Source: CBFFRJ01 sp051486985
GTDB taxonomy: Bacteria; Pseudomonadota; Gammaproteobacteria; Enterobacterales; Enterobacteriaceae
Direction of reading: 5' to 3'
NCBI RefSeq assembly: GCF_051486985.1
Contig: NZ_JAHVDV010000045.1
Coordinates: 1-26,263, forward strand
DNA length: 26,263 nt
Shown here: piece by piece, positions 1 to 7,603 of the stretch
Position numbering within the stretch: the stretch's first letter is position 1
How the letters are laid out: the number at the start of each line of letters is the position of its first letter
The notes under the pieces: model-generated
Databases searched by the model: none
Seen by the model: the letters and a program-made list of their open reading frames with translations, nothing else
Told to the model about the DNA's origin: nothing
Translations under genes and position numbers: made by a program

Positions 1-28
1 GCTTTCGCTCACCGTTGCGAGGTGGCGT

Positions 29-56
29 ATATTACGCTTTCCTCTTTCAGAGTCAA
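29..56 (-). promoter_or_regulatory. rRNA operon promoter P2
   Basis: Read on the minus strand, TTGACT (51-56) is followed after 16 bases by TAATAT (29-34), then a GC-rich stretch. This is the arrangement of the second, constitutive promoter of enterobacterial rrn operons and lies about 110 bp downstream of the P1 promoter at 140-167. Transcription runs left out of the window into the expected leader and 16S gene, which are not included. Confidence 0.8.
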
Positions 57-139
57 CCCTGATTTTCAGGATTTTTCTCTTCAACCGAACCGGCTGTTTA
101 GTGTGAAGTGATTCACATCTGCCGTGTCGATGGAGGCGC

Positions 140-167
140 ATTATAGGGATCCAAACTTTTAGCACAA
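140..167 (-). promoter_or_regulatory. rRNA operon promoter P1
   Basis: On the minus strand a TTGTGC -35 (162-167), a 16-base spacer and a perfect TATAAT -10 (140-145) are followed by the GC-rich discriminator GCGCCTCC. That combination (short spacer, consensus -10, GC-rich discriminator) is characteristic of rrn P1 promoters, which respond to ppGpp/DksA and initiating NTP levels. Its position divergent from yrdA corresponds to rrnD of E. coli; the operon label is an inference from synteny because the rRNA genes lie outside the window. Confidence 0.85.
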
Positions 168-250
168 GCCTTTTTTAGATCTTTTTTTCTGATTGCTGCT
201 TTTCCATTCTTTTCGCCCAGATCCCATACGATCTGCTCAAATTCTGATAA
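168..250 (-). promoter_or_regulatory. rrn P1 UP element and candidate Fis site
   Basis: Immediately upstream of the P1 -35, positions 168-190 are very A/T-rich with runs of A and T, as expected for an UP element bound by the alpha subunit C-terminal domains. A near-match to the degenerate Fis core lies at 234-248 (GCTCAAATTCTGATA), roughly 100 bases upstream of the predicted start. Fis activation from such sites is established for rrn P1 in E. coli; the specific site here is an inference. The same interval must also hold the rightward promoter of yrdA, which I could not resolve. Confidence 0.45.
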
Positions 251-320
251 GCAAAAGGGTTGCACAACGCCGGTATTGCTACCAAAGTCATCATCACAAC
301 CTGTTTTCGATGAGGTAGCT

Positions 321-869
321 ATGTCTACAGTATTACGTCCTTATAAGGATCTTTTTCCAAAAGTGGGTATGAAGGTGATGGTTGATGACACCAGCGTTGT
401 CATTGGCGATGTCAGAATCGGTGACGATGTGGGTATCTGGCCTCTTGTCGTCATACGAGGTGACGTCAATTACGTAATGATAGGGGCGCGCAGTAATATT
501 CAGGATGGAAGCGTATTGCATGTCACTCACAAATCGTCGTACAACCCCGCTGGTAATCCTCTCCTTATTGGAGATGACGTCACGATAGGGCACAAGGTAA
601 TGCTCCACGGCTGCACTATTGGTAATCGGGTACTGGTGGGCATGGGCTCGATTGTGCTCGACGGTGCAGTTATCGAAGAAGATGTAATGATTGGAGCAGG
701 GAGTCTGGTCCCACAGAATAAGAGGCTGGAGAGCGGCTATTTATACCTTGGCAGCCCCGTTAAGCAAATCCGCCCACTCACTGAGGCTGAAATAGAAGGG
801 CTGAAATATTCAGCCAATAATTATGTGAAATGGAAAGATGAATACCTTGCTCAGGATAACCAGATCTGA
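321..869 (+). CDS. yrdA: Gamma-carbonic-anhydrase-like hexapeptide-repeat protein YrdA
   Basis: A 182-residue left-handed beta-helix protein of the gamma-carbonic anhydrase-like (YrdA/PaaY/CaiE) family. The sequence shows repeated hexapeptide turns (IGDV, IGARSNI, IGDDVTIG, IGNRVLVG, IGAGSLV) and the conserved histidines H67, H70, H91 and H96, of which a subset binds the metal at subunit interfaces in this family. The enzymatic activity of YrdA is not firmly established. I chose ATG 321 rather than an in-frame ATG at 276: the protein then begins MSTVLRPYKD, as in the family, and a GAGG motif lies at a usable distance upstream. It diverges from the rrn promoters, and its last 19 bases overlap the 3' end of yrdB on the opposite strand. 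Confidence 0.93.
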   Translation: MSTVLRPYKDLFPKVGMKVMVDDTSVVIGDVRIGDDVGIWPLVVIRGDVNYVMIGARSNIQDGSVLHVTHKSSYNPAGNPLLIGDDVTIGHKVMLHGCTIGNRVLVGMGSIVLDGAVIEEDVMIGAGSLVPQNKRLESGYLYLGSPVKQIRPLTEAEIEGLKYSANNYVKWKDEYLAQDNQI

Positions 870-1108
870 CCCTGATCGTCCTCTTCCTGCGCCAGGATAA
901 GCTGTTCAGCTTCATCCTCAAGGTCCCACCGATGTTGCCTGAATAACGCCAGCCACTGCGCTGGCGTATCGCCCCCAAAACGGGAGGTCAGCACCTCGCC
1001 GCGAATAATGCAGGTAAGTAGCATGCCATTGACTATCGCCGGGAAGCGAAGCATGGACTCTGCCTCACTCCACTCTTCACGATCGGGGAACTGTATCGCC
1101 TGATTCAC
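851..1108 (-). CDS. yrdB: DUF1488 family protein YrdB
   Basis: An 85-residue protein with the same length and strong similarity to E. coli YrdB (N-terminal MNQAIQFPDREEW, central DTPAQWL, then FRQHRWDLE). It belongs to DUF1488; no function is established, and nothing in the sequence suggests catalysis, membrane insertion or secretion. It starts with GTG, and this start overlaps the aroE stop (GTGA), so it is probably translated by coupling as the last gene of the dprA-smg-yrdD-tsaC-aroE-yrdB operon. Its 3' end overlaps the 3' end of convergent yrdA by 19 bp. Confidence 0.9.
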   Translation of the reverse strand: MNQAIQFPDREEWSEAESMLRFPAIVNGMLLTCIIRGEVLTSRFGGDTPAQWLALFRQHRWDLEDEAEQLILAQEEDDQGQIWLS

Positions 1109-1923
1109 CCTTCAAGCTCCTGTTTTAGCACTGCAAGGACAGGCTGGATCTCAGGCAATACGCCGTGCCATAACAATACCGCATGTGCTGCTTGCCCCAC
1201 CAGCATGCCCAGGCCATCGGAACAGTACGTGGCACCCCGTGATTTGCACCAGGCCAGAAAAGGCGTATCACCTTTTTGATAAAACATGTCATAGCAATAC
1301 GACTGCGAGTGAATAATGGATTCTGGTAATAACGGGATCTCACCGCTGATGCCGCTTGAGGTTGCGTTAATGACCAAATCAAATTCATGCCCGGGTAAAT
1401 CGCTCTGGGTTACAGCGCTTACGCTTCCCGTATGAGTAAAAAGTGAGGCGAGCTCGTGCGCCCGTGAATAGGTACGATTAACGATTGTCACAGCACAATC
1501 CAGCGAGAGTAACGGCAGCAGCGCACCACGCGCCGCGCCTCCTGCTCCAATGAGCAGGATACGGAAACCCGGTTTAATAAAAGACAAACGCTGCAGGTCA
1601 CTCAGCAGCCCAATACCATCAGTGTTATCCCCCACCAGCCGACCATCTTCCAGACGCTTAAGCGTGTTGACCGCGCCAGCAAGCGCCGCCCGTTCTGTTA
1701 GTTCATCCGCACGACTGAAAGCTTCTTCTTTAAATGGCATGGTGACATTCGCCCCTTTGCCGCCTTCAGCGAAAAAGGCATTCAGGGTATTCGTAAAATC
1801 ATCTAATGGCGCAAGAATGCGCCCATAGGGATGTTCTATCTTCAGTTGTTGAGCAAAGTGCGCATGGATAGCTGGCGACTTGCTATGCGCAATCGGGTTA
1901 CCAAAAACAACATAAGGTTCCAT
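1105..1923 (-). CDS. aroE: Shikimate dehydrogenase (NADP+)
   Basis: Catalyses NADPH-dependent reduction of 3-dehydroshikimate to shikimate in aromatic amino acid biosynthesis; cytosolic. The 272-residue length equals E. coli AroE. Visible motifs are the shikimate-binding SKSP (S14 and S16), the catalytic pair K65 (in NVTMPFKEE) and D102 (in NTDG), the dinucleotide-binding GAGGA at 126-130, and the NRT motif at 149-151 that reads the NADP phosphate. I chose ATG 1923 over a longer in-frame start at 1965 because it gives the family N-terminus MEPYVVFGNPIAHSKSP and is preceded by AGGGGT. The start lies 4 bases past the tsaC stop, and the stop overlaps the yrdB start, so expression is operonic. 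Confidence 0.97.
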   Translation of the reverse strand: MEPYVVFGNPIAHSKSPAIHAHFAQQLKIEHPYGRILAPLDDFTNTLNAFFAEGGKGANVTMPFKEEAFSRADELTERAALAGAVNTLKRLEDGRLVGDNTDGIGLLSDLQRLSFIKPGFRILLIGAGGAARGALLPLLSLDCAVTIVNRTYSRAHELASLFTHTGSVSAVTQSDLPGHEFDLVINATSSGISGEIPLLPESIIHSQSYCYDMFYQKGDTPFLAWCKSRGATYCSDGLGMLVGQAAHAVLLWHGVLPEIQPVLAVLKQELEG

Positions 1924-1927
1924 AAAG

Positions 1928-2500
1928 TCACCCCTGACGGAAAAGTTCGCCGGTAAGGGCATCACGTATCTCTGAGGGGTTGAGTCTTCCCCCCGTCATA
2001 CCTTCAACAACAGGGAAATCGGCCCCGAATTGCTGCCTGACTTCGTCATCTGTTCTACAAGGTGGTAATCCCGTAAGGTTTGCACTAGTCGAGACCAGAG
2101 GTTTACCAAAAGCTTCGCATAGCGAAATGACGAGAGGATGGTCTGTTACGCGCACCGCCAGAGAATCAAAACGGCCGGTCAACCAGCGTGGTGTTGTGGC
2201 TCTCGCCGGGAAAACAAAGGTCACCGGCCCGGGCCAGCAGGCAAAAATGGCCTGACGCTGCTCTTCATTAAGCATGCTGTCATCTATATATGGTTTGAGT
2301 TGCTCAAAATTTGCCGCAATCAGGATCAAGCCCTTTTCGACCGGACGGTGTTTCAACTCAAGTAAGCGATGTACAGCACTTTCGCTGTCTGGATCGCATC
2401 CAACACCAAAAACAGCCTCGGTTGGATAAGCAATGACGTTTTTATTTTTAAGGACCGCCACCGCTGCAGCGATAGGATCTATTTGCAGGTTATTTATCAC
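1928..2500 (-). CDS. tsaC: Threonylcarbamoyl-AMP synthase TsaC
   Basis: A YrdC/Sua5 family enzyme that makes threonylcarbamoyl-AMP from threonine, bicarbonate and ATP, the first step of t6A37 modification of ANN-decoding tRNAs. The product is used by TsaB-TsaD-TsaE encoded elsewhere. The 190 residues match the short TsaC form, which lacks the extra Sua5 domain. Visible motifs: PTEAVFG at 26-32, the basic K50/R52/K56 cluster and STSAN at 137-141, all in the substrate pocket of this fold. Translation starts with GTG at 2498-2500, three bases after the yrdD stop, and ends 4 bases before aroE. Confidence 0.95.
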   Translation of the reverse strand: MINNLQIDPIAAAVAVLKNKNVIAYPTEAVFGVGCDPDSESAVHRLLELKHRPVEKGLILIAANFEQLKPYIDDSMLNEEQRQAIFACWPGPVTFVFPARATTPRWLTGRFDSLAVRVTDHPLVISLCEAFGKPLVSTSANLTGLPPCRTDDEVRQQFGADFPVVEGMTGGRLNPSEIRDALTGELFRQG

Positions 2501-2503
2501 GAT

Positions 2504-3046
2504 TTATTCCGCCGTTACCGGCTGTCCACATTGTTTGCTGGCGCAAAAGAGCTTTATACCCTGCGCCGTTTTCTTCTCTATTAACAGGGGATAATGGCAG
2601 GTGGGACACTCACCTGCCACAGGTTTGAAATTGATGACAAACTGGCAGTCAGGGTAGCGATCACAGGAATGGAAAGTTTTGCCAAACCTGGAGCGACGCT
2701 GAATGAGATGCCCGGTCTGGCATTGAGGGCAGGTAATAGCCGTGTCATCAGGCTTATCGATTTGTTCTGTATGCGCGCATTCCGGATAGTGGCTACAGCC
2801 AATAAACATGCCAAAGCGGCCCTGCCGCAATACTAGAACAGAACCACATTCAGGGCATAATTGCCCATCCAGAATTTTTACAACATGCCCATCTGCCTGA
2901 CTTTTCAGGGGGCGCACATAATCACACTCAGGATAATGAGAGCACCCAAGAAACGGACCGTGTTTACCGGAGCGAATCACAAGTTCAGCCCCGCACTGCG
3001 GGCAGGGCTCATTGTTGCGCACCGGAAAAAGTGCTGATTTAGCCAT
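2504..3046 (-). CDS. yrdD: Topoisomerase I-like zinc-ribbon protein YrdD
   Basis: A 180-residue protein made almost entirely of four C4 zinc ribbons: C15/C18/C35/C41, C64/C67/C84/C90, C106/C109/C128/C134 and C147/C150/C168/C173. The units resemble the zinc-finger repeats at the C-terminus of bacterial DNA topoisomerase I, but there is no topoisomerase catalytic domain. The family's role is unknown; single-stranded nucleic acid binding is a reasonable inference from the fold. It sits between smg and tsaC in an operon with the DNA-processing gene dprA, and its stop is 3 bases from the tsaC start. It is the same length as E. coli YrdD. Confidence 0.92.
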   Translation of the reverse strand: MAKSALFPVRNNEPCPQCGAELVIRSGKHGPFLGCSHYPECDYVRPLKSQADGHVVKILDGQLCPECGSVLVLRQGRFGMFIGCSHYPECAHTEQIDKPDDTAITCPQCQTGHLIQRRSRFGKTFHSCDRYPDCQFVINFKPVAGECPTCHYPLLIEKKTAQGIKLFCASKQCGQPVTAE

Positions 3047-3069
3047 AATGACTCGGAAAGCTGCGAAGT

Positions 3070-3543
3070 TTAATGCAGCATACCTTCATTCACTTCAAAG
3101 AGTAATTCTTCCATTTGCTGGTAGGCATTCTCACACCCAGGAATATTGAAGAGCACCATAAGAATGACCCATTTCAGGTCTTCTAAATCGAACTCGACCG
3201 TATCCAGCGCAAGCACGCGTTCAATAACCATTTCTCGCGTATCGAGGTTCAGCACCTGAATTTGCTCCAGGAATAATAAAAATCCCCGGCAACTGGCATC
3301 CAGCCTGTCACACTCTTCTGCCGTATAAATGCGTACGGACAAAGGATCGGAAGCTAACTGCATCGGTTCGGCAAGGCCTTCCTGATAATCAGCCAGCTTT
3401 TCCAGCCAGAGAAGCGCGTTGTAAATGTCCTCACGGTCAAAGCCGGCGTCAGTCAGATCCCGTTCCAGTTTGTCCTGATCTACACGCATTTCAGCTTCGT
3501 TATGGATGTAAGTCTCAAACAAATACATTAGTACGTCGAACAT
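3070..3543 (-). CDS. smg: DUF494 protein Smg
   Basis: A 157-residue acidic, mostly helical protein with near-identity in length and sequence to E. coli Smg. It begins MFDVLMYLFETYI and ends in NEGMLH. No biochemical function is established for the family. Its first 29 bases overlap the 3' end of dprA in another frame, an arrangement also known in E. coli that suggests translational coupling. The smg-dprA pairing is widely conserved in gammaproteobacteria, so a role related to DNA processing is possible but unproven. No signal peptide or membrane segment is seen. Confidence 0.93.
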   Translation of the reverse strand: MFDVLMYLFETYIHNEAEMRVDQDKLERDLTDAGFDREDIYNALLWLEKLADYQEGLAEPMQLASDPLSVRIYTAEECDRLDASCRGFLLFLEQIQVLNLDTREMVIERVLALDTVEFDLEDLKWVILMVLFNIPGCENAYQQMEELLFEVNEGMLH

Positions 3544-4639
3544 GGCTTGCCCTCCTCAATCGGACATAGCCGCCGGGTACAGCTGCGATCCACCCTGCTA
3601 ACTCCAGCTCAAGTAATTGAGTAACCGTTACTGGCACAGGTTGGCCGGCACGTTCAGCGACGACGTCAACAGGTGTTACCTCATCTCCTACGTTAGCCAG
3701 GAGCTCAGGAAATGGCAATGCCACCTCTTCTTGATTTGGTGAATAAATTGTCTTTTCGGTTTGGATTTGCGGTGCTGACAACCTGCCCGGGAAGTTTTCC
3801 AGAATGTCTTCTGGCGAGGTGACGAGGTAAGCCCCTTGCTGGATAAGCCAGTGTGGACCTTCACTCCCTGGAGCACCGTTCGGCCCAGGCAGAGCGAATA
3901 CATCGCGTCCCTGTTCCAAGGCACACCGCGTGGTCACTAACGAGCCACTTCGCAACGCAGCTTCAACCACGAATACTGCACGGCTGAGGCCACTAATGAT
4001 GCGGTTTCTTCGCGGGAAATTGCCTGGAAAAGGAGGGGTATTCAAGGCGAACTCTGATACTAACGCTCCACCCTCACTGATTATTTGTTCAGCGAGTGAC
4101 GCATGTCGCTTTGGATGCAATGTAAAAAGGCCGTTTCCGAGCACGGCGATGGTTCTTCCTCCGACCGCCAGTGCGCCACGATGCGCGACACTATCAATCC
4201 CAAGAGCCAGTCCGCTGGTGATCACCAGACCACACTGTGCGAGTGCTTCGCACAATGACCGTCCCCACCGCTCCCCGTACCATGAGTGCGTGCGACTTCC
4301 TACAACGGCAAGCTGGTGCGCCGCCAGAACTGCCGGATCACCTTTTATAAATATCGCGCCAGGATAATCAGCGATCGCTCGTAGCTGAGCGGGATAACAC
4401 GCATCCGTGGCCAGAATAAGATGATGCCGGGGCTCTGCCAGCCAGCACAAACTCTCTTCTATTTCTCGCGGCGTCATAGACAGAAAGCGGCGCGCCTGCT
4501 TTGCACGCAATCCAGTATCAATTAATGCGTTAAAATCGATGCTGGCGGCTTTAGCCAAACGCTGTGCAATCCGTACCATCTCATCTCCATAGAGATCGTT
4601 TACATAGATCAAACGCAACCATATTTCTGTGGATGTCAT
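3515..4639 (-). CDS. dprA: DNA-processing protein DprA (Smf)
   Basis: A DprA/Smf family single-stranded-DNA-binding protein; in competent bacteria it loads RecA on incoming DNA, while its role in enterobacteria is less clear. With the start at 4639 it has 374 residues, the E. coli length. Visible features: an N-terminal helical region, the Rossmann-like core with VVGSR, TSGLALGID, AVLGNG, the basic FPRRNRIISGLS segment and EAALRSGSLVT, and a C-terminal winged-helix-like part (LELELAGWIAAVPGGYVRLRR). The start is uncertain. AAGAGG abuts ATG 4639 with no spacer, and in-frame starts lie at 4660 (ATG) and 4675 (TTG). It is the first gene of the leftward operon, divergent from def, and overlaps smg by 29 bases. 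Confidence 0.92.
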   Translation of the reverse strand: MTSTEIWLRLIYVNDLYGDEMVRIAQRLAKAASIDFNALIDTGLRAKQARRFLSMTPREIEESLCWLAEPRHHLILATDACYPAQLRAIADYPGAIFIKGDPAVLAAHQLAVVGSRTHSWYGERWGRSLCEALAQCGLVITSGLALGIDSVAHRGALAVGGRTIAVLGNGLFTLHPKRHASLAEQIISEGGALVSEFALNTPPFPGNFPRRNRIISGLSRAVFVVEAALRSGSLVTTRCALEQGRDVFALPGPNGAPGSEGPHWLIQQGAYLVTSPEDILENFPGRLSAPQIQTEKTIYSPNQEEVALPFPELLANVGDEVTPVDVVAERAGQPVPVTVTQLLELELAGWIAAVPGGYVRLRRASHVRRTNVFV

Positions 4640-4698
4640 CCTCTTACCCGCCCTTGCCATAAGTGGCTCGCTCAATCCTTGCGATTGGTCACCGATGC

Positions 4699-4727
4699 TG
4701 TCAATCGGAGGGGGATTTGTCTAGAAT
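4699..4727 (+). promoter_or_regulatory. Candidate promoter for def-fmt
   Basis: In the 133-bp divergent gap between dprA and def, a TGTCAA hexamer (4699-4704), a 17-base spacer and TAGAAT (4722-4727) lie about 45 bases before the def start. The -35 is a poor match to TTGACA, so this is only the best candidate I can see. The same gap should also hold a leftward promoter for dprA, which I could not identify. Confidence 0.35.
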
Positions 4728-4772
4728 AGGGCTAATAATCTTTCCAACTCCTGAACACGACTCTGGATATCT

Positions 4773-5282
4773 ATGGCAGTTTTGCAAGTGTTACATATTC
4801 CCGACGAGCGTCTTCGCAAAGTCGCAACGCCGGTAAAAGAAGTGAATGAAGAAATTCAGCGTATCGTTGATGATATGTTTGAAACGATGTATGCCGAAGA
4901 AGGTATTGGTCTGGCTGCCACGCAGGTAGATATTCACCAGCGCATTATCGTTATTGATGTTTCAGAAAACCGCGATCAGCAATTGACGTTGATTAACCCG
5001 GAACTTCTGGAGAAAAGCGGTGAGACGGGCATCGAAGAAGGCTGTCTGTCAATTCCTGAACAGCGTGCGTTGGTTCCACGCGCTGAGAAAGTAAAAATCC
5101 GCGCGCTTGATCGCAACGGGGAACCGTTTGAACTTGAAGCTGATGATCTGCTGGCTATCTGTATTCAACATGAAATGGATCATTTGGTCGGTAAATTATT
5201 TATTGATTATCTCTCACCACTCAAGCAGCAGCGCATTCGTCAGAAAGTTGAAAAACTGGATCGTTTGAAAGCCAGAGCGTAA
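4773..5282 (+). CDS. def: Peptide deformylase
   Basis: Removes the N-formyl group from nascent polypeptides at the ribosome; an essential Fe2+ enzyme. The 169 residues show all three signature motifs: GIGLAATQ (44-51), EGCLS (89-93, with metal ligand C91) and HEMDH (133-137, ligands H133 and H137, catalytic E134). The C-terminal helix rich in K/R (residues about 150-169) corresponds to the segment that docks on the large subunit near L22 in E. coli. It is followed 14 bases later by fmt, the enzyme that adds the formyl group it removes, so the pair forms a functional operon divergent from dprA. Confidence 0.97.
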   Translation: MAVLQVLHIPDERLRKVATPVKEVNEEIQRIVDDMFETMYAEEGIGLAATQVDIHQRIIVIDVSENRDQQLTLINPELLEKSGETGIEEGCLSIPEQRALVPRAEKVKIRALDRNGEPFELEADDLLAICIQHEMDHLVGKLFIDYLSPLKQQRIRQKVEKLDRLKARA

Positions 5283-5296
5283 GGACAAACACGACC

Positions 5297-6244
5297 GTGT
5301 CAGATTCTCTACGGATTATTTTTGCAGGTACTCCTGATTTTGCAGCGCGTCATTTAGACGCGCTGTTATCTTCTCAGCATCAGGTCGTCGGGGTCTTTAC
5401 TCAACCAGACCGACCTGCTGGCCGAGGCAAAAAGCTCATGCCGAGCCCGGTAAAGGTCCTCGCGCAAGAAAAAGAGATCCCGGTGTATCAGCCCGCATCT
5501 CTTCGTCCGCCAGAAAACCAGCAGCTCATCGCCGACTTAGATGCTGATGTGATGGTCGTGGTTGCCTATGGTTTAATTTTGCCAAAAGCAGTACTGGATA
5601 TGCCGCGCCTGGGGTGCCTCAATGTCCACGGCTCGCTTCTTCCTCGTTGGCGTGGTGCCGCACCTATCCAGCGCTCTCTTTGGGCTGGCGATAAAGAAAC
5701 TGGCGTAACCATCATGCAGATGGATGTCGGTCTAGATACGGGCGACATGCTTTACAAGCTCTCCTGCCCCATTTCGGACGACGATACCAGTGCCTCACTG
5801 TATGACAAGCTTGCGCAACTTGGCCCACAAGGTCTGCTTGAAACACTGAAGCAAATTGCTTCGGGCTCGTCATTGCCTGAAGTGCAGGATGATGCGTTAG
5901 TCACCTATGCTGAAAAGCTAAATAAAGAAGAAGCGTTAATGGACTGGAATATTCCTGCCGTTCAGCTTGAACGTTGCATCCGCGCCTTTAACCCCTGGCC
6001 TGTGAGTTATTTCATTGTTGATGACCAGCCCGTTAAAGTCTGGAAAGCATCAGTTATCAGCGCCCCTTCAGCGGCAGAGCCCGGGACGATAATTGATGCC
6101 AATAAACTTGGTATTCAGGTCGCCACTGCTGATGGAATTTTAAATCTTGAATCCCTTCAACCGGCAGGAAAAAAAGCGATGACTGCATGGGATTTACTCA
6201 ATTCCCGCCGCGAGTGGTTCACGCCAGGAAAACGCCTCAGTTGA
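5297..6244 (+). CDS. fmt: Methionyl-tRNA(fMet) formyltransferase
   Basis: Transfers a formyl group from 10-formyltetrahydrofolate to initiator Met-tRNA. The 315 residues match E. coli Fmt. The catalytic triad of the family is visible as N109, H111 and D147, within LNVHGSLLPRWRG and DVGLDTGD. The insertion loop RPAGRGKKLMPSPVK (39-53), with R42, contacts the acceptor stem of the initiator tRNA. The C-terminal OB-like domain (about 210-315) binds tRNA. The start codon is GTG at 5297, preceded by AAGGAC, and def ends 14 bases upstream. A hairpin follows the stop codon. Confidence 0.97.
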   Translation: MSDSLRIIFAGTPDFAARHLDALLSSQHQVVGVFTQPDRPAGRGKKLMPSPVKVLAQEKEIPVYQPASLRPPENQQLIADLDADVMVVVAYGLILPKAVLDMPRLGCLNVHGSLLPRWRGAAPIQRSLWAGDKETGVTIMQMDVGLDTGDMLYKLSCPISDDDTSASLYDKLAQLGPQGLLETLKQIASGSSLPEVQDDALVTYAEKLNKEEALMDWNIPAVQLERCIRAFNPWPVSYFIVDDQPVKVWKASVISAPSAAEPGTIIDANKLGIQVATADGILNLESLQPAGKKAMTAWDLLNSRREWFTPGKRLS

Positions 6245-6258
6245 TTCCCCTTTTCTCA

Positions 6259-6284
6259 GCCCGGTAAACCGGGCATTTTTATTT
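6259..6284 (+). terminator. Hairpin with weak T-tract between fmt and rsmB
   Basis: A 6-bp perfect stem GCCCGG / CCGGGC with a TAAA loop (6259-6274) is followed by ATTTTTATTTT. It has the form of an intrinsic terminator but lies only 17 bases before the rsmB start, so it more likely tunes read-through from def-fmt into rsmB than ends the transcript fully. Efficiency cannot be judged from sequence. Confidence 0.5.
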
Positions 6285-6291
6285 TGCGGTT

Positions 6292-7581
6292 ATGAAAAAA
6301 AATCTTAATTTACGCAGCCTTGCAGCGCAGGCAATAGAGCAAGTCATCGAAAAAGGTCAGTCGCTAAGTAGCGTCTTACCTGTATTCCAGCAAAAGGTAT
6401 CCGATAAAGACAAAGCATTACTGCAGGAGCTCTGCTTTGGCGTATTGCGTACCCTTTCTCAGTTAGACTGGCTAATCAATAAATTGATGGCCCGCCCGAT
6501 GGCGGGAAAACAGCGTTCGGTACATTATCTGATCATGGTAGGGCTGTATCAGTTATTGCATACGCGTATACCGCCTCATGCAGCATTAGCTGAAACGGTT
6601 GAAGGTGCAGTGGCAATTAAGCGTCCCCAGCTTAAGGGACTGATAAACGGTGTATTGCGACAGTTTCAGCGCCAGCAGGAAGCCCTGATGGCTGAGTTTG
6701 ATAAAACACAGAACCGGTACCTCCACCCGGAGTGGCTTCTGCAACGAATCAAGCGCGCTTACCCTCAGGAATGGCAAAATATTGTTGAAGCTAACAACCA
6801 GCGCCCACCTATGTGGCTTCGGGTAAACCGTACGCATCACACCCGTGATGCATGGCTGGAATTGCTTGAAGCAGAGGGCATGCAGGGGGCCACAAACGAT
6901 ACCTATCCAGATGCCGTCAGATTAGGTTCGCCAGCTCCGGTGCACCTCCTTCCCGGTTTCGATCAAGGCTGGGTAACCGTACAGGATGCAGCAGCTCAGC
7001 GAAGCGTCACTTTTCTTGCCCCTCAGGATGGTGAGCGCATACTTGATTTGTGTGCGGCGCCAGGTGGGAAAACGACGCATATTCTGGAAGCTGCACCTCA
7101 GGCCCGCGTTCTTGCCGTGGATATCGACGAGCAGCGCTTGTCCCGGGTTTATGACAATCTGAAAAGATTGGGGATGAAAGCAGAAGTTAAACAAGGTGAC
7201 GGCCGCCTCCCGGAACTCTGGTGCGGAGAGGAAAAATTCGACCGTATTCTGTTGGATGCGCCGTGCTCTGCGACGGGAGTCATTCGCCGCCATCCGGACA
7301 TAAAATGGCTGCGTCGTGATCGGGACATTCAGCAGCTTGCTCAACTGCAATCGGAAATACTTGATGCTATCTGGCCCCATCTGAAATCTGGCGGCACGCT
7401 GGTTTATGCCACGTGCTCTATTTTGCCGGAAGAGAATACGTTGCAAATAAGGGAATTTTTGAAACGTACCCCGGATGCAGAATTAGTTACGACCGGCACA
7501 CCAGATAAGCCAGGTCTGCAACATCTCCCCGCGGCGGAAGAGGGTGATGGTTTCTTTTACGCTAAGCTTTTAAAACAGTAA
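6292..7581 (+). CDS. rsmB: 16S rRNA (cytosine-967 C5) methyltransferase
   Basis: The SAM-dependent Fmu/RsmB enzyme that makes m5C967 in 16S rRNA. The 429-residue length is that of E. coli RsmB. An N-terminal NusB-like RNA-binding domain (about 1-140) precedes the Rossmann methyltransferase core. That core has the SAM-binding DLCAAPGGKT (252-261), DAPCSATG with C325 (motif IV) and YATCS with C375 (motif VI, the nucleophile in m5C RNA methyltransferases). Upstream, a hairpin and poor Shine-Dalgarno complementarity suggest modest expression. It stands between fmt and trkA as in E. coli. Confidence 0.96.
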   Translation: MKKNLNLRSLAAQAIEQVIEKGQSLSSVLPVFQQKVSDKDKALLQELCFGVLRTLSQLDWLINKLMARPMAGKQRSVHYLIMVGLYQLLHTRIPPHAALAETVEGAVAIKRPQLKGLINGVLRQFQRQQEALMAEFDKTQNRYLHPEWLLQRIKRAYPQEWQNIVEANNQRPPMWLRVNRTHHTRDAWLELLEAEGMQGATNDTYPDAVRLGSPAPVHLLPGFDQGWVTVQDAAAQRSVTFLAPQDGERILDLCAAPGGKTTHILEAAPQARVLAVDIDEQRLSRVYDNLKRLGMKAEVKQGDGRLPELWCGEEKFDRILLDAPCSATGVIRRHPDIKWLRRDRDIQQLAQLQSEILDAIWPHLKSGGTLVYATCSILPEENTLQIREFLKRTPDAELVTTGTPDKPGLQHLPAAEEGDGFFYAKLLKQ

Positions 7582-7603
7582 TGGTAAGAGCGGATTACAG
7601 CAG

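Noticed and set aside
276..320. Longer N-terminus for YrdA
   Set aside because: The extra 15 residues are absent from the family, and GAGG is correctly placed for ATG 321.
1924..1965. Longer N-terminus for AroE from 1965
   Set aside because: It would run back into tsaC and adds 14 residues not in the family; ATG 1923 has a good ribosome-binding site and the conserved N-terminus.
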